From: Pseudomonadota bacterium
GTDB taxonomy: Bacteria; Bdellovibrionota; Bacteriovoracia; Bacteriovoracales; Bacteriovoracaceae
Assembly (NCBI GenBank): GCA_027487685.1
Contig: JAIYDC010000012.1
Location: 1 to 37,660 of the forward strand
DNA length: 37,660 nt
Direction of reading: 5' to 3'
In this document: positions 31,634 to 37,660 of the stretch, one piece after another
Layout of the letters: every line of letters starts with the position of its first letter
Position numbering within the stretch: position 1 is the first letter of the stretch
Translations under genes and position numbers: made by a program
Notes under the pieces: model-generated
What the model was told of the DNA's origin: nothing
Seen by the model: the letters and a program-made list of their open reading frames with translations, nothing else
Database searches by the model: none

Positions 31634-31752
31634 GGAGCGTCCTTTTCACTGGACTCTTATGGCTAAACCTACACTTCGAAACGAAAACTAAGGAGCACCT
31701 ACGTGATTTTCAAAAAAATTGGAAAGCTCTTGCAACAAAATACAAAGCCTAA
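31486..31752 (+). CDS. Small membrane protein overlapping its neighbours
   Basis: An 88-aa protein. AAAGGAT lies six to seven bases before ATG 31486, which supports this start, although the first ~35 residues lie in the out-of-frame overlap with the previous gene. From about residue 36 it reads REKGEVTLSLILVLLLGSVL, similar in layout to RGETTLIAAS of the previous gene: basic residue, Gly-Glu, Thr-Leu, hydrophobic helix, then a charged helix. This suggests a duplicated minor-pilin-like pair. A TTG start at 31546 would shorten the overlap. Its end overlaps the CpaB-like gene by 50 bp. Confidence 0.55.
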   Translation: MVLHLFFKPLFTHYRNQSTKLGEHKSKVQLSVQREKGEVTLSLILVLLLGSVLFTGLLWLNLHFETKTKEHLRDFQKNWKALATKYKA

Positions 31753-32140
31753 ACTTTGGTGGATGAAGCTCGGCGTATCCTTGGTGGCATCCAACCTGTT
31801 TTTCTACCTACTCTTTGGCAGTCATCCACCAGGGACTTCAGCACCAGCACCAATACCGGGCCCGCTCGCCGGATGGGTAGCTGTTCAGATCGACGCAGAA
31901 TTACAGACTCCATTTCAAGTTGGAAAAAAAGTACTCCTTATCAATCGAGACAAACGATTAAAAGTAGAAGGAGTGCTAGATGGTGAGAGGCCTGAAGGAG
32001 ACGGCAAGCTCACTTTTCTCGTTCATGAGAAAGACGCTGCCGTCCTCTTTCACTACCGGAACTGGGAGATTCTCCCGTTCTTAAGGCACTTAACATTTAA
32101 GGCATTAACAAAAGGAAAAACTCATGAAATTTCTTATTAG
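31703..32140 (+). CDS. CpaB/RcpC-like pilus assembly protein (short)
   Basis: A 145-aa protein with a membrane span (about 20-40, WWMKLGVSLVASNLFFYLLF), a Pro-rich linker PAPIPGPLAG, and a domain with VAVQIDAELQTPFQVGKKVL and LTFLVHEKDAAVLFHYRNW. That last part resembles the end of CpaB/RcpC proteins, where a strand is followed by E/KDAxxL and a hydrophobic helix. It is far shorter than CpaB (about 250-300 aa), so the SAF part may be reduced. The start is GTG with AAGGAG seven bases upstream. Moderate confidence in the family, helped by the secretin and ATPase downstream. Confidence 0.55.
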   Translation: MIFKKIGKLLQQNTKPKLWWMKLGVSLVASNLFFYLLFGSHPPGTSAPAPIPGPLAGWVAVQIDAELQTPFQVGKKVLLINRDKRLKVEGVLDGERPEGDGKLTFLVHEKDAAVLFHYRNWEILPFLRHLTFKALTKGKTHEISY

Positions 32141-32411
32141 CTTGATTCTAACTTTAGGAACTGCACAAGCAACTCCCATCATCATTAGTTATGAGGGAGA
32201 GAGAGAAGATGCACAGATTTTCTTCGACATTCTCAGGAAGGATTATCATGTTCCTTCACAACTCATGGACCTTATTGCCAGTAATGATTGCGAGGGGATA
32301 AAGGCTAAAGGAAAGATAGATCTTTGCGTAAAAAGCAACGGAGACCTTCATATAGTCTCCGTTGATCGTTCGTTCATTGAAGAATCTTTGAAAGTATTCC
32401 GTGCCCCTTAG
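32124..32411 (+). CDS. Small secreted protein of the Tad-like locus
   Basis: A 95-aa protein with a short signal peptide (MKFLISLILTLGTAQA), then TPIIISYEGEREDAQIFFDI and two cysteines (NDCEG, DLCVK). The family is not recognised. It overlaps the CpaB-like gene by 17 bp and precedes the secretin region on the same strand, so it may be a pilotin-like or periplasmic helper; this is inference only. Confidence 0.6.
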   Translation: MKFLISLILTLGTAQATPIIISYEGEREDAQIFFDILRKDYHVPSQLMDLIASNDCEGIKAKGKIDLCVKSNGDLHIVSVDRSFIEESLKVFRAP

Positions 32412-32424
32412 GAGGAGCTATGAA

Positions 32425-32649
32425 TTATTTCGTCGTAGCTTTCTTAGCAACTTTCTTTGTCACTTTAGCAGCTTTAGGAGCAGCAACTTTTGTTGCTTTG
32501 GCCACCTTAGGCGCGGAAGTGGTGGCTTCTTCATGGATCGCAAACTTAGGAGTAGTACCTTTATTGCGGTTTGCTGCCTTTCTCTTGGCACCCATAGCTC
32601 TGTGCTTAGCTTTACGACGGTTTTCGGTTACTGCGGTTCTAGAAGCCAT
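32425..32649 (-). CDS. Histone H1-like Lys/Ala-rich DNA-binding protein
   Basis: A 74-aa very basic protein. The N-terminal half (ASRTAVTENRRKAKHRAMGA, KRKAANRNKGTTPKF) is polar and Arg/Lys-rich. The C-terminal half is a Lys/Ala/Val repeat (VAKATKVAAPKAAKVTKKVA) like the tail of histone H1 and bacterial H1-like nucleoid proteins. ATG 32649 has an excellent ribosome site (GAGGAGA), which argues that this is the real gene here rather than the antisense frame. It is the only minus-strand gene in the Tad-like locus and sits between two plus-strand genes. A nucleoid-compaction role is plausible but unproven. Confidence 0.75.
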   Translation of the reverse strand: MASRTAVTENRRKAKHRAMGAKRKAANRNKGTTPKFAIHEEATTSAPKVAKATKVAAPKAAKVTKKVAKKATTK

Positions 32650-32686
32650 AGGTATCTCCTCAAAGAAAAATCATAAGTTATCAAAA

Positions 32687-33967
32687 ATGAAGCTCCTCAA
32701 TTTAACGGTAACCCTTTTATTTGTCAAAACCTTCCTTCTGTTGCCCGTCGCAGCAGACGCCTCCCTTTTGCAGAGTGACATAATCCTGGCCAAAGGAGAG
32801 CAAAAAGAAATTAGCCCAGGAGGCTTAACAAACTTCTCCGTCGGGAACCCAGAGGTGATTTCCTACAGGTACATTCCAAAAGAGCAAAAGCTACTGGTAA
32901 AAGGTAAGAAAGTAGGATTCACAGACCTAGTTATTTGGAATGGCAAAGGTAAACAGGTCTATAGCATCTACGTCCTTTCAAAGCAGAAGTTCCTCAAGAC
33001 CTTCCAGCTTGCCGATGCCTTGAAAAATTTAAACCTTTCTATCGACATTAAAGGACCCGTGATGACCGCCTCGGGAACACTCGGGGATTTCGCTGATTAT
33101 CTCTACCTCCAGAAGATCAGAGCGCAGTTCCAGGAGCAAGTATTCTTTAAAATCAGGATTTCGCGGGAGCTCCGGAACCATATCATAGGCCAGCTCTATC
33201 ATAAGCTTTACTCTAATGGCTTTTCCAGCGTCGCCTGCCAGGTCGACTGGCTCGATATTACCTGTTTCTACGAAGGCCAGAAAAATGAACATCTCTTAAA
33301 GCAGCTTGCTAGCTTTTACAAAGTTGCTTTCATAGCTCAGGACTCTCGCCAACAGCGGAAGAACTACCGAATCAAGCTTAAGATCATACAACTCGAACAA
33401 ATGGAGGGACGTGAAATTCATCTCGGCTTGGACAAGTTATCGGGAAAAATATCTGATCTCTTTGAGTTTGGGTTGAGGAAGCTTGTTGATGACAACGCCG
33501 TACTTTTGGCGAGGTCAAAACTTGATCTTTCGACATTAGCCGAGCCAGAACTTGTCGCAAATCTTAATGCAAATCAGCTTGTGGAGATTGGCTCCCAGAT
33601 CCCCTATCAAAATGTCTCCGTTCAGGGGGCGACAGTCATCGCCCCAATCGACTGGCGCTTTGCAGGGCTTAAAATCAAGACTAAGCTTACCGAATCGTAC
33701 GGGAAGCTCCTGCTCGACTACGAAACGGAGTTCTCCAGACCCGTCGACCAAGCGATCAGCGGAAGCAAAGAAGTCTCATCCGCATTCCTTGAGGTCGGTG
33801 TGCCTTTGAAAATTTTCCAGATTGGATTTCAAACGACCAGCCGAGATCGGCGAGGCATCCCTCTCATATCTGAGATTCCCGTTCTTCGACACCTGTTTGA
33901 ATCGAAGTCAGACCAGAAAACTTACAAACACATCTATGGGTACGCTGTACTCGAAGAGGCGGAATAA
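32687..33967 (+). CDS. Pilus secretin, CpaC/RcpA type
   Basis: A 426-aa outer-membrane secretin. ATG 32687 starts a signal peptide (MKLLNLTVTLLFVKTFLLLP, cleaved near ADA). The N-terminal part has the CpaC/RcpA-type domain (ILAKGEQKEISPGGLTNFSV, KVGFTDLVIWNGKGKQ), then KIRISRELRN and the secretin domain: LSTLAEPELVANLNANQLVE, IGSQIPYQNVSVQG, GLKIKTKLTESYGKLLLDYE and RRGIPLISEIPVLRHLF, the classic G-x-P-x-L-x-x-I-P-x-L-x-x-L-F ending. This ATG has no ribosome site. An in-frame ATG at 32420 preceded by AGGAGG would add 89 residues antisense to the H1-like gene. Confidence 0.88.
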   Translation: MKLLNLTVTLLFVKTFLLLPVAADASLLQSDIILAKGEQKEISPGGLTNFSVGNPEVISYRYIPKEQKLLVKGKKVGFTDLVIWNGKGKQVYSIYVLSKQKFLKTFQLADALKNLNLSIDIKGPVMTASGTLGDFADYLYLQKIRAQFQEQVFFKIRISRELRNHIIGQLYHKLYSNGFSSVACQVDWLDITCFYEGQKNEHLLKQLASFYKVAFIAQDSRQQRKNYRIKLKIIQLEQMEGREIHLGLDKLSGKISDLFEFGLRKLVDDNAVLLARSKLDLSTLAEPELVANLNANQLVEIGSQIPYQNVSVQGATVIAPIDWRFAGLKIKTKLTESYGKLLLDYETEFSRPVDQAISGSKEVSSAFLEVGVPLKIFQIGFQTTSRDRRGIPLISEIPVLRHLFESKSDQKTYKHIYGYAVLEEAE

Positions 33968-33968
33968 A

Positions 33969-35069
33969 ATGTTAAGTTTATTTGCGAGCGAAGTCGCACC
34001 GCTATCTTCATCTGAAGCGCGGAACCGTTCCCGTGAAATTCTCGTCTCGGCCCTCAACAAGGGAATCATTCCTACTTGGGAGTCTCATATGATTGAACTT
34101 CCGGTGATGGGTCCAGAGGACCTGAGCGCGGTTGAAGAAAGCTTTAAGAAGCTTACAACCTGGACCTTCCTCCCTGGAGTATTGGATGTGGATGCAACAG
34201 AGTTTCTCTTCCACGCACCAGATCTCATTCAAATAATCCGTAATAATGGGCAGAGGGAGGTCAGATCCGTGCCTCTCTGCGATGAAGAATGGCAGCTCTG
34301 GCTCGAGATTGTCTCACTCGCCTTTCACCAGAACTGGAACTTAAGACATCCGTTTTCTAGCTTCTACGGCAAACTCTTTGGTGTCTCCTATCGGCTAAGT
34401 CTCATCCATGGTTCGACGTCTCCAGAGGGACGCTCAAAGCTAGTTCTACGGAAGTTGGCAGAGACTCCATACCAATTATCCGACTTCGGGAAGGCCGAGC
34501 TGCTCGAAGAACTAGTTAAACAAAAGAAAAATATTCTTATCGCCGGCGCAACAGGCTCAGGGAAGACTTCTCTCCTAGCGAGTTTGACCCATTTTTTCAG
34601 GCCAACTGAGCATGTAGTGGTTCTGGAAGATACCTTCGAAATTTTCTCACACCACCGCTTCCTCACTCGTTTCCTGGCCGGATCAACTCCCGAGACGGAG
34701 CTGAAGGCATATCTGGCCTACAGCCTCCGTATGAGCCCAGATCGCATTCTTTTAGGGGAAATGCGCTCTCATGAAGTCATTCCATTTATGCTCGCTATGA
34801 ATACCGGGCATCGTGGTCTCATGGGAACGATTCACGCCGCGAGTGCACCCGATGCCATCAATCGCGTGGCACTTCTCTTTTCTCTCTATGCAGGTGATGG
34901 TGGGTTGAATTTCGACCGGGTCACTGAGCTCGTGTGTCGAAACCTGGAGTATGTAGTCTTTTTGGAGCAGCGAAGGGTCAAGGAAGTCATCCGGATCCTT
35001 GGGTCGGATCGGGGTATACCTTTTTTTGAAACCATCATTTCCGGGCCCCTTGAGGAGGCAACCAGTTGA
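33969..35069 (+). CDS. Type IV pilus/T2SS-type ATPase, TadA/CpaF family
   Basis: A 366-aa cytoplasmic hexameric ATPase driving pilus assembly or secretion. The N-terminal domain is followed by Walker A GATGSGKT (193-200), the Asp box VVLEDTFEI, an arginine-rich loop, Walker B-like PDRILLGEMRSHEV, and the His box GHRGLMGTIHAASAPDAINR. It starts one base after the secretin stop. TadA normally needs TadB/TadC platform proteins, which are not in this stretch. Length is a little under the usual CpaF (about 450 aa), with a reduced N-terminus. Confidence 0.93.
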   Translation: MLSLFASEVAPLSSSEARNRSREILVSALNKGIIPTWESHMIELPVMGPEDLSAVEESFKKLTTWTFLPGVLDVDATEFLFHAPDLIQIIRNNGQREVRSVPLCDEEWQLWLEIVSLAFHQNWNLRHPFSSFYGKLFGVSYRLSLIHGSTSPEGRSKLVLRKLAETPYQLSDFGKAELLEELVKQKKNILIAGATGSGKTSLLASLTHFFRPTEHVVVLEDTFEIFSHHRFLTRFLAGSTPETELKAYLAYSLRMSPDRILLGEMRSHEVIPFMLAMNTGHRGLMGTIHAASAPDAINRVALLFSLYAGDGGLNFDRVTELVCRNLEYVVFLEQRRVKEVIRILGSDRGIPFFETIISGPLEEATS

Positions 35070-35077
35070 AGGATTTT

Positions 35078-35155
35078 TTGACAGGTGAATACAAAAGTTA
35101 CGGAATTCAAGAGGTTCCTAACCCCTAAAGCTCTTAGGCATGGCACGAAGCTTGC
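35078..35155 (+). promoter_or_regulatory. Upstream element and sigma-54-type promoter, metallopeptidase copy 1
   Basis: TGGCAC at 35141-35146, five bases, then TTGCT at 35152-35156 is a full match to the sigma-54 -24/-12 consensus. TTGACAGGTG at 35078-35087 lies 53 bp before it and recurs upstream of copy 2, so it could be an activator site or a second promoter. TTGC ends exactly 13 bases before the ATG. Confidence 0.6.
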
Positions 35156-35168
35156 TCGTGAGTAAAGC

Positions 35169-36041
35169 ATGAAAAATACAATCGCCTTTATTCTATTTGC
35201 CTCCTCGATGAACACTTTTGCACAGACTGTCGTACGAGAATTTTGTGAAGAGCTACCGATAGACAGAACCATTCGGGTTGCGGTGTCAAGATTTCGAAGC
35301 AAGACAAAGGTGGAGCAGAAGTACAGCCTCCGTAGGGCAAGTAGGAACATCTACGATGTCTTCTTAAATTTAGAGTTCAAACCTGCTCGCTCCTACGATG
35401 GCACCCCCGAGGAGAGACCTCGGCTTAACGACTTCTACCGCAACAGAATGAACCGTTGTTTCAAGGAATTTGATGTTTACCTTACAGACGAACATAACCG
35501 AAAAATTCGACTCAATATTTATAACCAGGAAATCCACAAACTTCAGGAGGCTCCACCTTTGGTGCGAATTAAAGTCGAGGGAGGTCAGCATCGATCTAAC
35601 AGTGGAGCCTACGAGAGGAACATCGACTGTCGCACCATGATTCATGAAGCTTTCCATCTTCTTGGACTCGTCGATGAGTATGAAGAGAAATGGATGGGTT
35701 ATAATCATAATTTTTTCTCATTGGGATTTAGACCCTACGTAGATGTGGACAACCAAAGGGTCAAACCCGCATTCGATTGTAGGGCGATAAGTCCGGTAGA
35801 ATCGGTGATGCACAACCAACGCTACTTGGGCACAGGTCAATCAGTGTATTCTGCACATGCAAACATGATCATCTATCCCAATTGTTTACAGAAAAATGAA
35901 AAATACATTTCATGCGCTAAGTTTGCGTATAAGACAAGTTTCCGAAACAATAATGGTGCGGTGGCCCTTAGGGACTGTGCTCAACGAATCCCCGATTATT
36001 GCAAAACTAACGAGTGGCTACGAGTTGATAGACTAGACTAA
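35169..36041 (+). CDS. Secreted metallopeptidase-like protein, paralogue 1
   Basis: A 290-aa protein with a signal peptide (1-19, NTFA). The zinc motif is H159-E-A-F-H163-L-L-G166-L-V-D169-E-Y: HExxHxxGxxD plus DEY, as in metzincin-like peptidases of the M64 and related groups. The N-terminal part (FCEELPIDR, RRASRNIYDVFLNLEFKPAR) is shared with the next two genes, and C-terminal cysteines are numerous. It is probably a periplasmic or exported protease, and prey degradation is a tempting reading. Its promoter looks sigma-54 dependent, and a terminator follows. Confidence 0.75.
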   Translation: MKNTIAFILFASSMNTFAQTVVREFCEELPIDRTIRVAVSRFRSKTKVEQKYSLRRASRNIYDVFLNLEFKPARSYDGTPEERPRLNDFYRNRMNRCFKEFDVYLTDEHNRKIRLNIYNQEIHKLQEAPPLVRIKVEGGQHRSNSGAYERNIDCRTMIHEAFHLLGLVDEYEEKWMGYNHNFFSLGFRPYVDVDNQRVKPAFDCRAISPVESVMHNQRYLGTGQSVYSAHANMIIYPNCLQKNEKYISCAKFAYKTSFRNNNGAVALRDCAQRIPDYCKTNEWLRVDRLD

Positions 36042-36046
36042 TGACC

Positions 36047-36077
36047 ATAGAGGCCCCAACAGAGCGCCTCTATTTTC
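36047..36077 (+). terminator. Rho-independent terminator after paralogue 1
   Basis: ATAGAGGC and GCCTCTAT form a perfect 8-bp stem around an 11-base loop, followed by TTTTCT. It starts six bases after the stop codon, so paralogue 1 should be a single-gene transcript. Confidence 0.8.
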
Positions 36078-36163
36078 TAAGTGAATAAACTCCCTTCAAA
36101 TCAAATTCCTAGCACCAAAAGTGCCTACATCTTGATCAGCTAGACAGAAAATCGTAACTTTGG

Positions 36164-36243
36164 TTGACAGGTGGCAAACGGGCTTACGAAAATTCCCTGA
36201 TGTTCCTTGCAGTTGAAGGTTCTGAGACCGGCATGACGATTGC
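36164..36243 (+). promoter_or_regulatory. Upstream element and sigma-54-like promoter, metallopeptidase copy 2
   Basis: TTGACAGGTG recurs at 36164-36173. CGGCAT-N5-TTGCT, with GG at 36230-36231 and GC at 36242-36243, keeps the diagnostic GG/GC pair and spacing, with two changes from TGGCAC. TTGC again ends 13 bases before the ATG at 36257. Confidence 0.5.
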
Positions 36244-36256
36244 TTTATATCATCGC

Positions 36257-37123
36257 ATGAAAAACATTATAGCCCTGATTCTGCTCGCCACCTCCACGTA
36301 CTCCCTGGCCCAGGTGGCAGTTCGTGAATTCTGTGAAGAGCTCCCGATAGATAGCGCCATCCGCGTTCGGGTACCACCCTTCCGCAGTAAGACTACGACA
36401 CAGAAGTACAGCCTTCGGCGCGCAAGTACAAACGTTTACGATGTCTTCTTAAACCTAGAATTTAAACCCGCTCGCTCTTTTGAAGGATCAGCCGAGGAGA
36501 AAATCCAGCTTAACGACAATTACCGAGCACGGATGAACAGTTGTTTTCGAGAACTTGAATCAACGCTTAAAGACGAGCATGGGAGACAACTACGGCTACA
36601 TATCTATAACCCAGAACTCCACAAACTTCAGGACGCCCCTCCTTTAGTTAAGATAAAAATCGAGGGCGGGATTCATCGCTCGAACAGTATGGCCTACTCC
36701 TATAATATCGACTGCCCAACCATGATCCACGAGGCATTTCATCTCCTTGGACTCATCGACGAGTATGAGGAACATTGGAAAGGCTATAACCATAATTTTT
36801 TCTCGCTGGCCTTTAGGCCCTACGTCCCCGCGGACAATGGGGTCAAACCGGCATTCGACTGTCGCGCCTTAGGTCCCTGGGATTCGGTCATGAATAGCCA
36901 GTGGTCTCTTGGCAGAGGTCAGGGACTTTACTCGGCACATGTGAACATGATCATCTATCCCCATTGCCAGCAAAAAAACCAAAAATACCTATCATGCGCT
37001 CGGTTTGCATACAGAACGAGTTTCCAAAACAATAACGGTGCAATCGCCCTTAGGGACTGTTCGCAACAGGTTCCTGATTATTGTAAGAAAGACGATTGGC
37101 TACGAGTTAAAAGAGGAAACTAA
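36257..37123 (+). CDS. Secreted metallopeptidase-like protein, paralogue 2
   Basis: A 288-aa paralogue of the preceding gene, clearly similar along its whole length. It has a signal peptide (KNIIALILLATSTYSLA), the shared FCEELPID start, YSLRRASTNVYDVFLNLEFK, and the zinc site TMIHEAFHLLGLIDEYEE with the same HExxHxxGxxD spacing. I start at ATG 36257, where the signal peptide begins, not at a longer in-frame ATG at 36164, because the upstream bases form the promoter-like block. Differences from copy 1 cluster in loops, as expected of duplicates under selection. Confidence 0.78.
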   Translation: MKNIIALILLATSTYSLAQVAVREFCEELPIDSAIRVRVPPFRSKTTTQKYSLRRASTNVYDVFLNLEFKPARSFEGSAEEKIQLNDNYRARMNSCFRELESTLKDEHGRQLRLHIYNPELHKLQDAPPLVKIKIEGGIHRSNSMAYSYNIDCPTMIHEAFHLLGLIDEYEEHWKGYNHNFFSLAFRPYVPADNGVKPAFDCRALGPWDSVMNSQWSLGRGQGLYSAHVNMIIYPHCQQKNQKYLSCARFAYRTSFQNNNGAIALRDCSQQVPDYCKKDDWLRVKRGN

Positions 37124-37131
37124 TGACAGCA

Positions 37132-37151
37132 GAAGGCCGGTTGGAGCCTTC
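37132..37151 (+). terminator. Weak terminator-like hairpin after paralogue 2
   Basis: GAAGGC and GCCTTC pair around an 8-base loop, followed by GTTGCTTTG. The short T-run makes termination less certain than after paralogue 1. Confidence 0.45.
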
Positions 37152-37277
37152 GTTGCTTTGTAAGGAATAGCTTAAAAACAAATAGCTATTGACCTAAGTT
37201 GGTCGCTTGTTTGTAAGACATCCAACCATATTATAGACAGCCCCCGGTCCTGATTATTGAAATGACATGCTTGCTTG

Positions 37278-37293
37278 TGGCACCCCACTTGCT
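37278..37293 (+). promoter_or_regulatory. Sigma-54-type promoter, metallopeptidase copy 3
   Basis: TGGCAC-N5-TTGCT matches the -24/-12 consensus fully. TTGC ends at 37292, 13 bases before ATG 37306. The implied start (about 37304) would leave out the AAGGA ribosome site at 37297-37301. Confidence 0.6.
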
Positions 37294-37305
37294 TTGAAGG
37301 AACTC

Positions 37306-37660
37306 ATGAAAAAGATTTTACCTGTCCTTCTTCTGACCATCACGACTCTAACCCATGCTCAAAGCACTGTGAGCACTCTGTGTGAGGACCTCCCCATCAA
37401 CGGGTCAGTTAGAGTTCTAGCCTTTCCTTCACGCAACAACCCACTTGCGCAACAGTATGGTCTTCGCCGCAGCGGAGAGCGTGAATACGAGGTCTACGTC
37501 AATATCGATTTTAAGGCTGCAGCAAGCTATGATGGAAACCTCCAAACGAAAGAGGCGATAAACAACCATTACAAGAGATTTATGCGCCAATGTTTTCGCA
37601 GGAATGAGAACAACCTTGTAGACGAATACCAGCGCAAAATAAAATTAAAGCTCTATGAAG
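37306..37660 (+). CDS. Secreted metallopeptidase-family protein, paralogue 3 (partial)
   Basis: The first 118 residues of a third, more diverged paralogue; it runs off the window. A signal peptide (KKILPVLLLTITTLTHA) is followed by LCEDLPINGSVRVLAFPSRN, QYGLRRSGEREYEVYVNIDF and a region equivalent to the N-terminal half of the other two. The zinc motif would lie beyond the window edge. AAGGA is five bases before the ATG. It makes a tandem family of at least three. Confidence 0.72.
   Translation, partial: MKKILPVLLLTITTLTHAQSTVSTLCEDLPINGSVRVLAFPSRNNPLAQQYGLRRSGEREYEVYVNIDFKAAASYDGNLQTKEAINNHYKRFMRQCFRRNENNLVDEYQRKIKLKLYE

Noticed and set aside
1-37660. CRISPR arrays, rRNA genes or insertion sequences
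   Set aside because: No regularly spaced direct repeats, transposase motifs or rRNA signatures were seen. The island repeats are irregularly spaced (about 480-730 bp) with genes between them.

Overview
The window comes from a diderm (Gram-negative type) bacterium: it carries Kdo synthesis genes, a TolC-family outer-membrane channel, a pilus secretin and lipoproteins. A fibre protein with a self-cleaving phage-tail chaperone domain, a Tad-like pilus locus, many small secreted proteins and a histone H1-like protein would suit the predatory Bdellovibrionota. That placement is inference; no rRNA or marker phylogeny is available here.

Layout. 1-2217 (+): the tail of one fibre gene and a complete paralogue that joins a type IV prepilin N-terminus to a C-terminal S74 chaperone, then a small Cys-rich secreted protein. 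2214-6293 (-): an apparent natural-product operon of isocyanide synthase (PvcA/IsnA/Dit1 family), Fe(II)/2-oxoglutarate oxygenase (PvcB-like), cytochrome P450 and a GNAT protein, then a HAD phosphatase. A divergent LysR gene (6385-7209) lies across a 91-bp region with an inverted repeat. 7218-8594: a DUF481 outer-membrane protein and a PaiB-like flavin-binding protein.

8705-13398 (-) is an A+T-rich accessory island. Running from tRNA-Arg(UCU) it holds an aspartic-protease-like gene, an ORF6N phage-type gene with a 17-base homopolymer, four small secreted-protein or lipoprotein genes and a GNAT pseudogene. Five copies of a ~42-bp repeat resembling the 3' end of that tRNA mark the gene boundaries, each downstream of a stop codon and in gene orientation. 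This cassette-like array is one of the two most unusual parts of the window.

13530-27009 is mostly housekeeping: rsgA, a 46-aa lipoprotein, a BtuF-like binding protein with an Hsp20-like membrane protein, a DsbD-type reductase, gpsA, a DUF493 protein, a 701-aa secreted protein of unknown function, a Sua5/TsaC enzyme and the overlapping kdsB-pyrG-kdsA-kdsC set, in which PyrG makes the CTP that KdsB uses. 27132-30458: a TolC-family channel with two secreted or outer-membrane companions, and a SPOR protein.

30598-35069 (+) is a compact Tad-like pilus locus: Flp pilin, three small membrane proteins, a CpaB-like protein, a secretin and a TadA/CpaF ATPase. An H1-like gene sits antisense at the secretin 5' end. 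35169-37660 (+): three tandem paralogues of a secreted metallopeptidase-like family (HExxHxxGxxD seen in the two complete copies), each with a sigma-54-type -24/-12 element exactly 13 nt before its start codon. No stretch longer than 300 bases lacks a gene, and no CRISPR array, rRNA or insertion sequence was seen.
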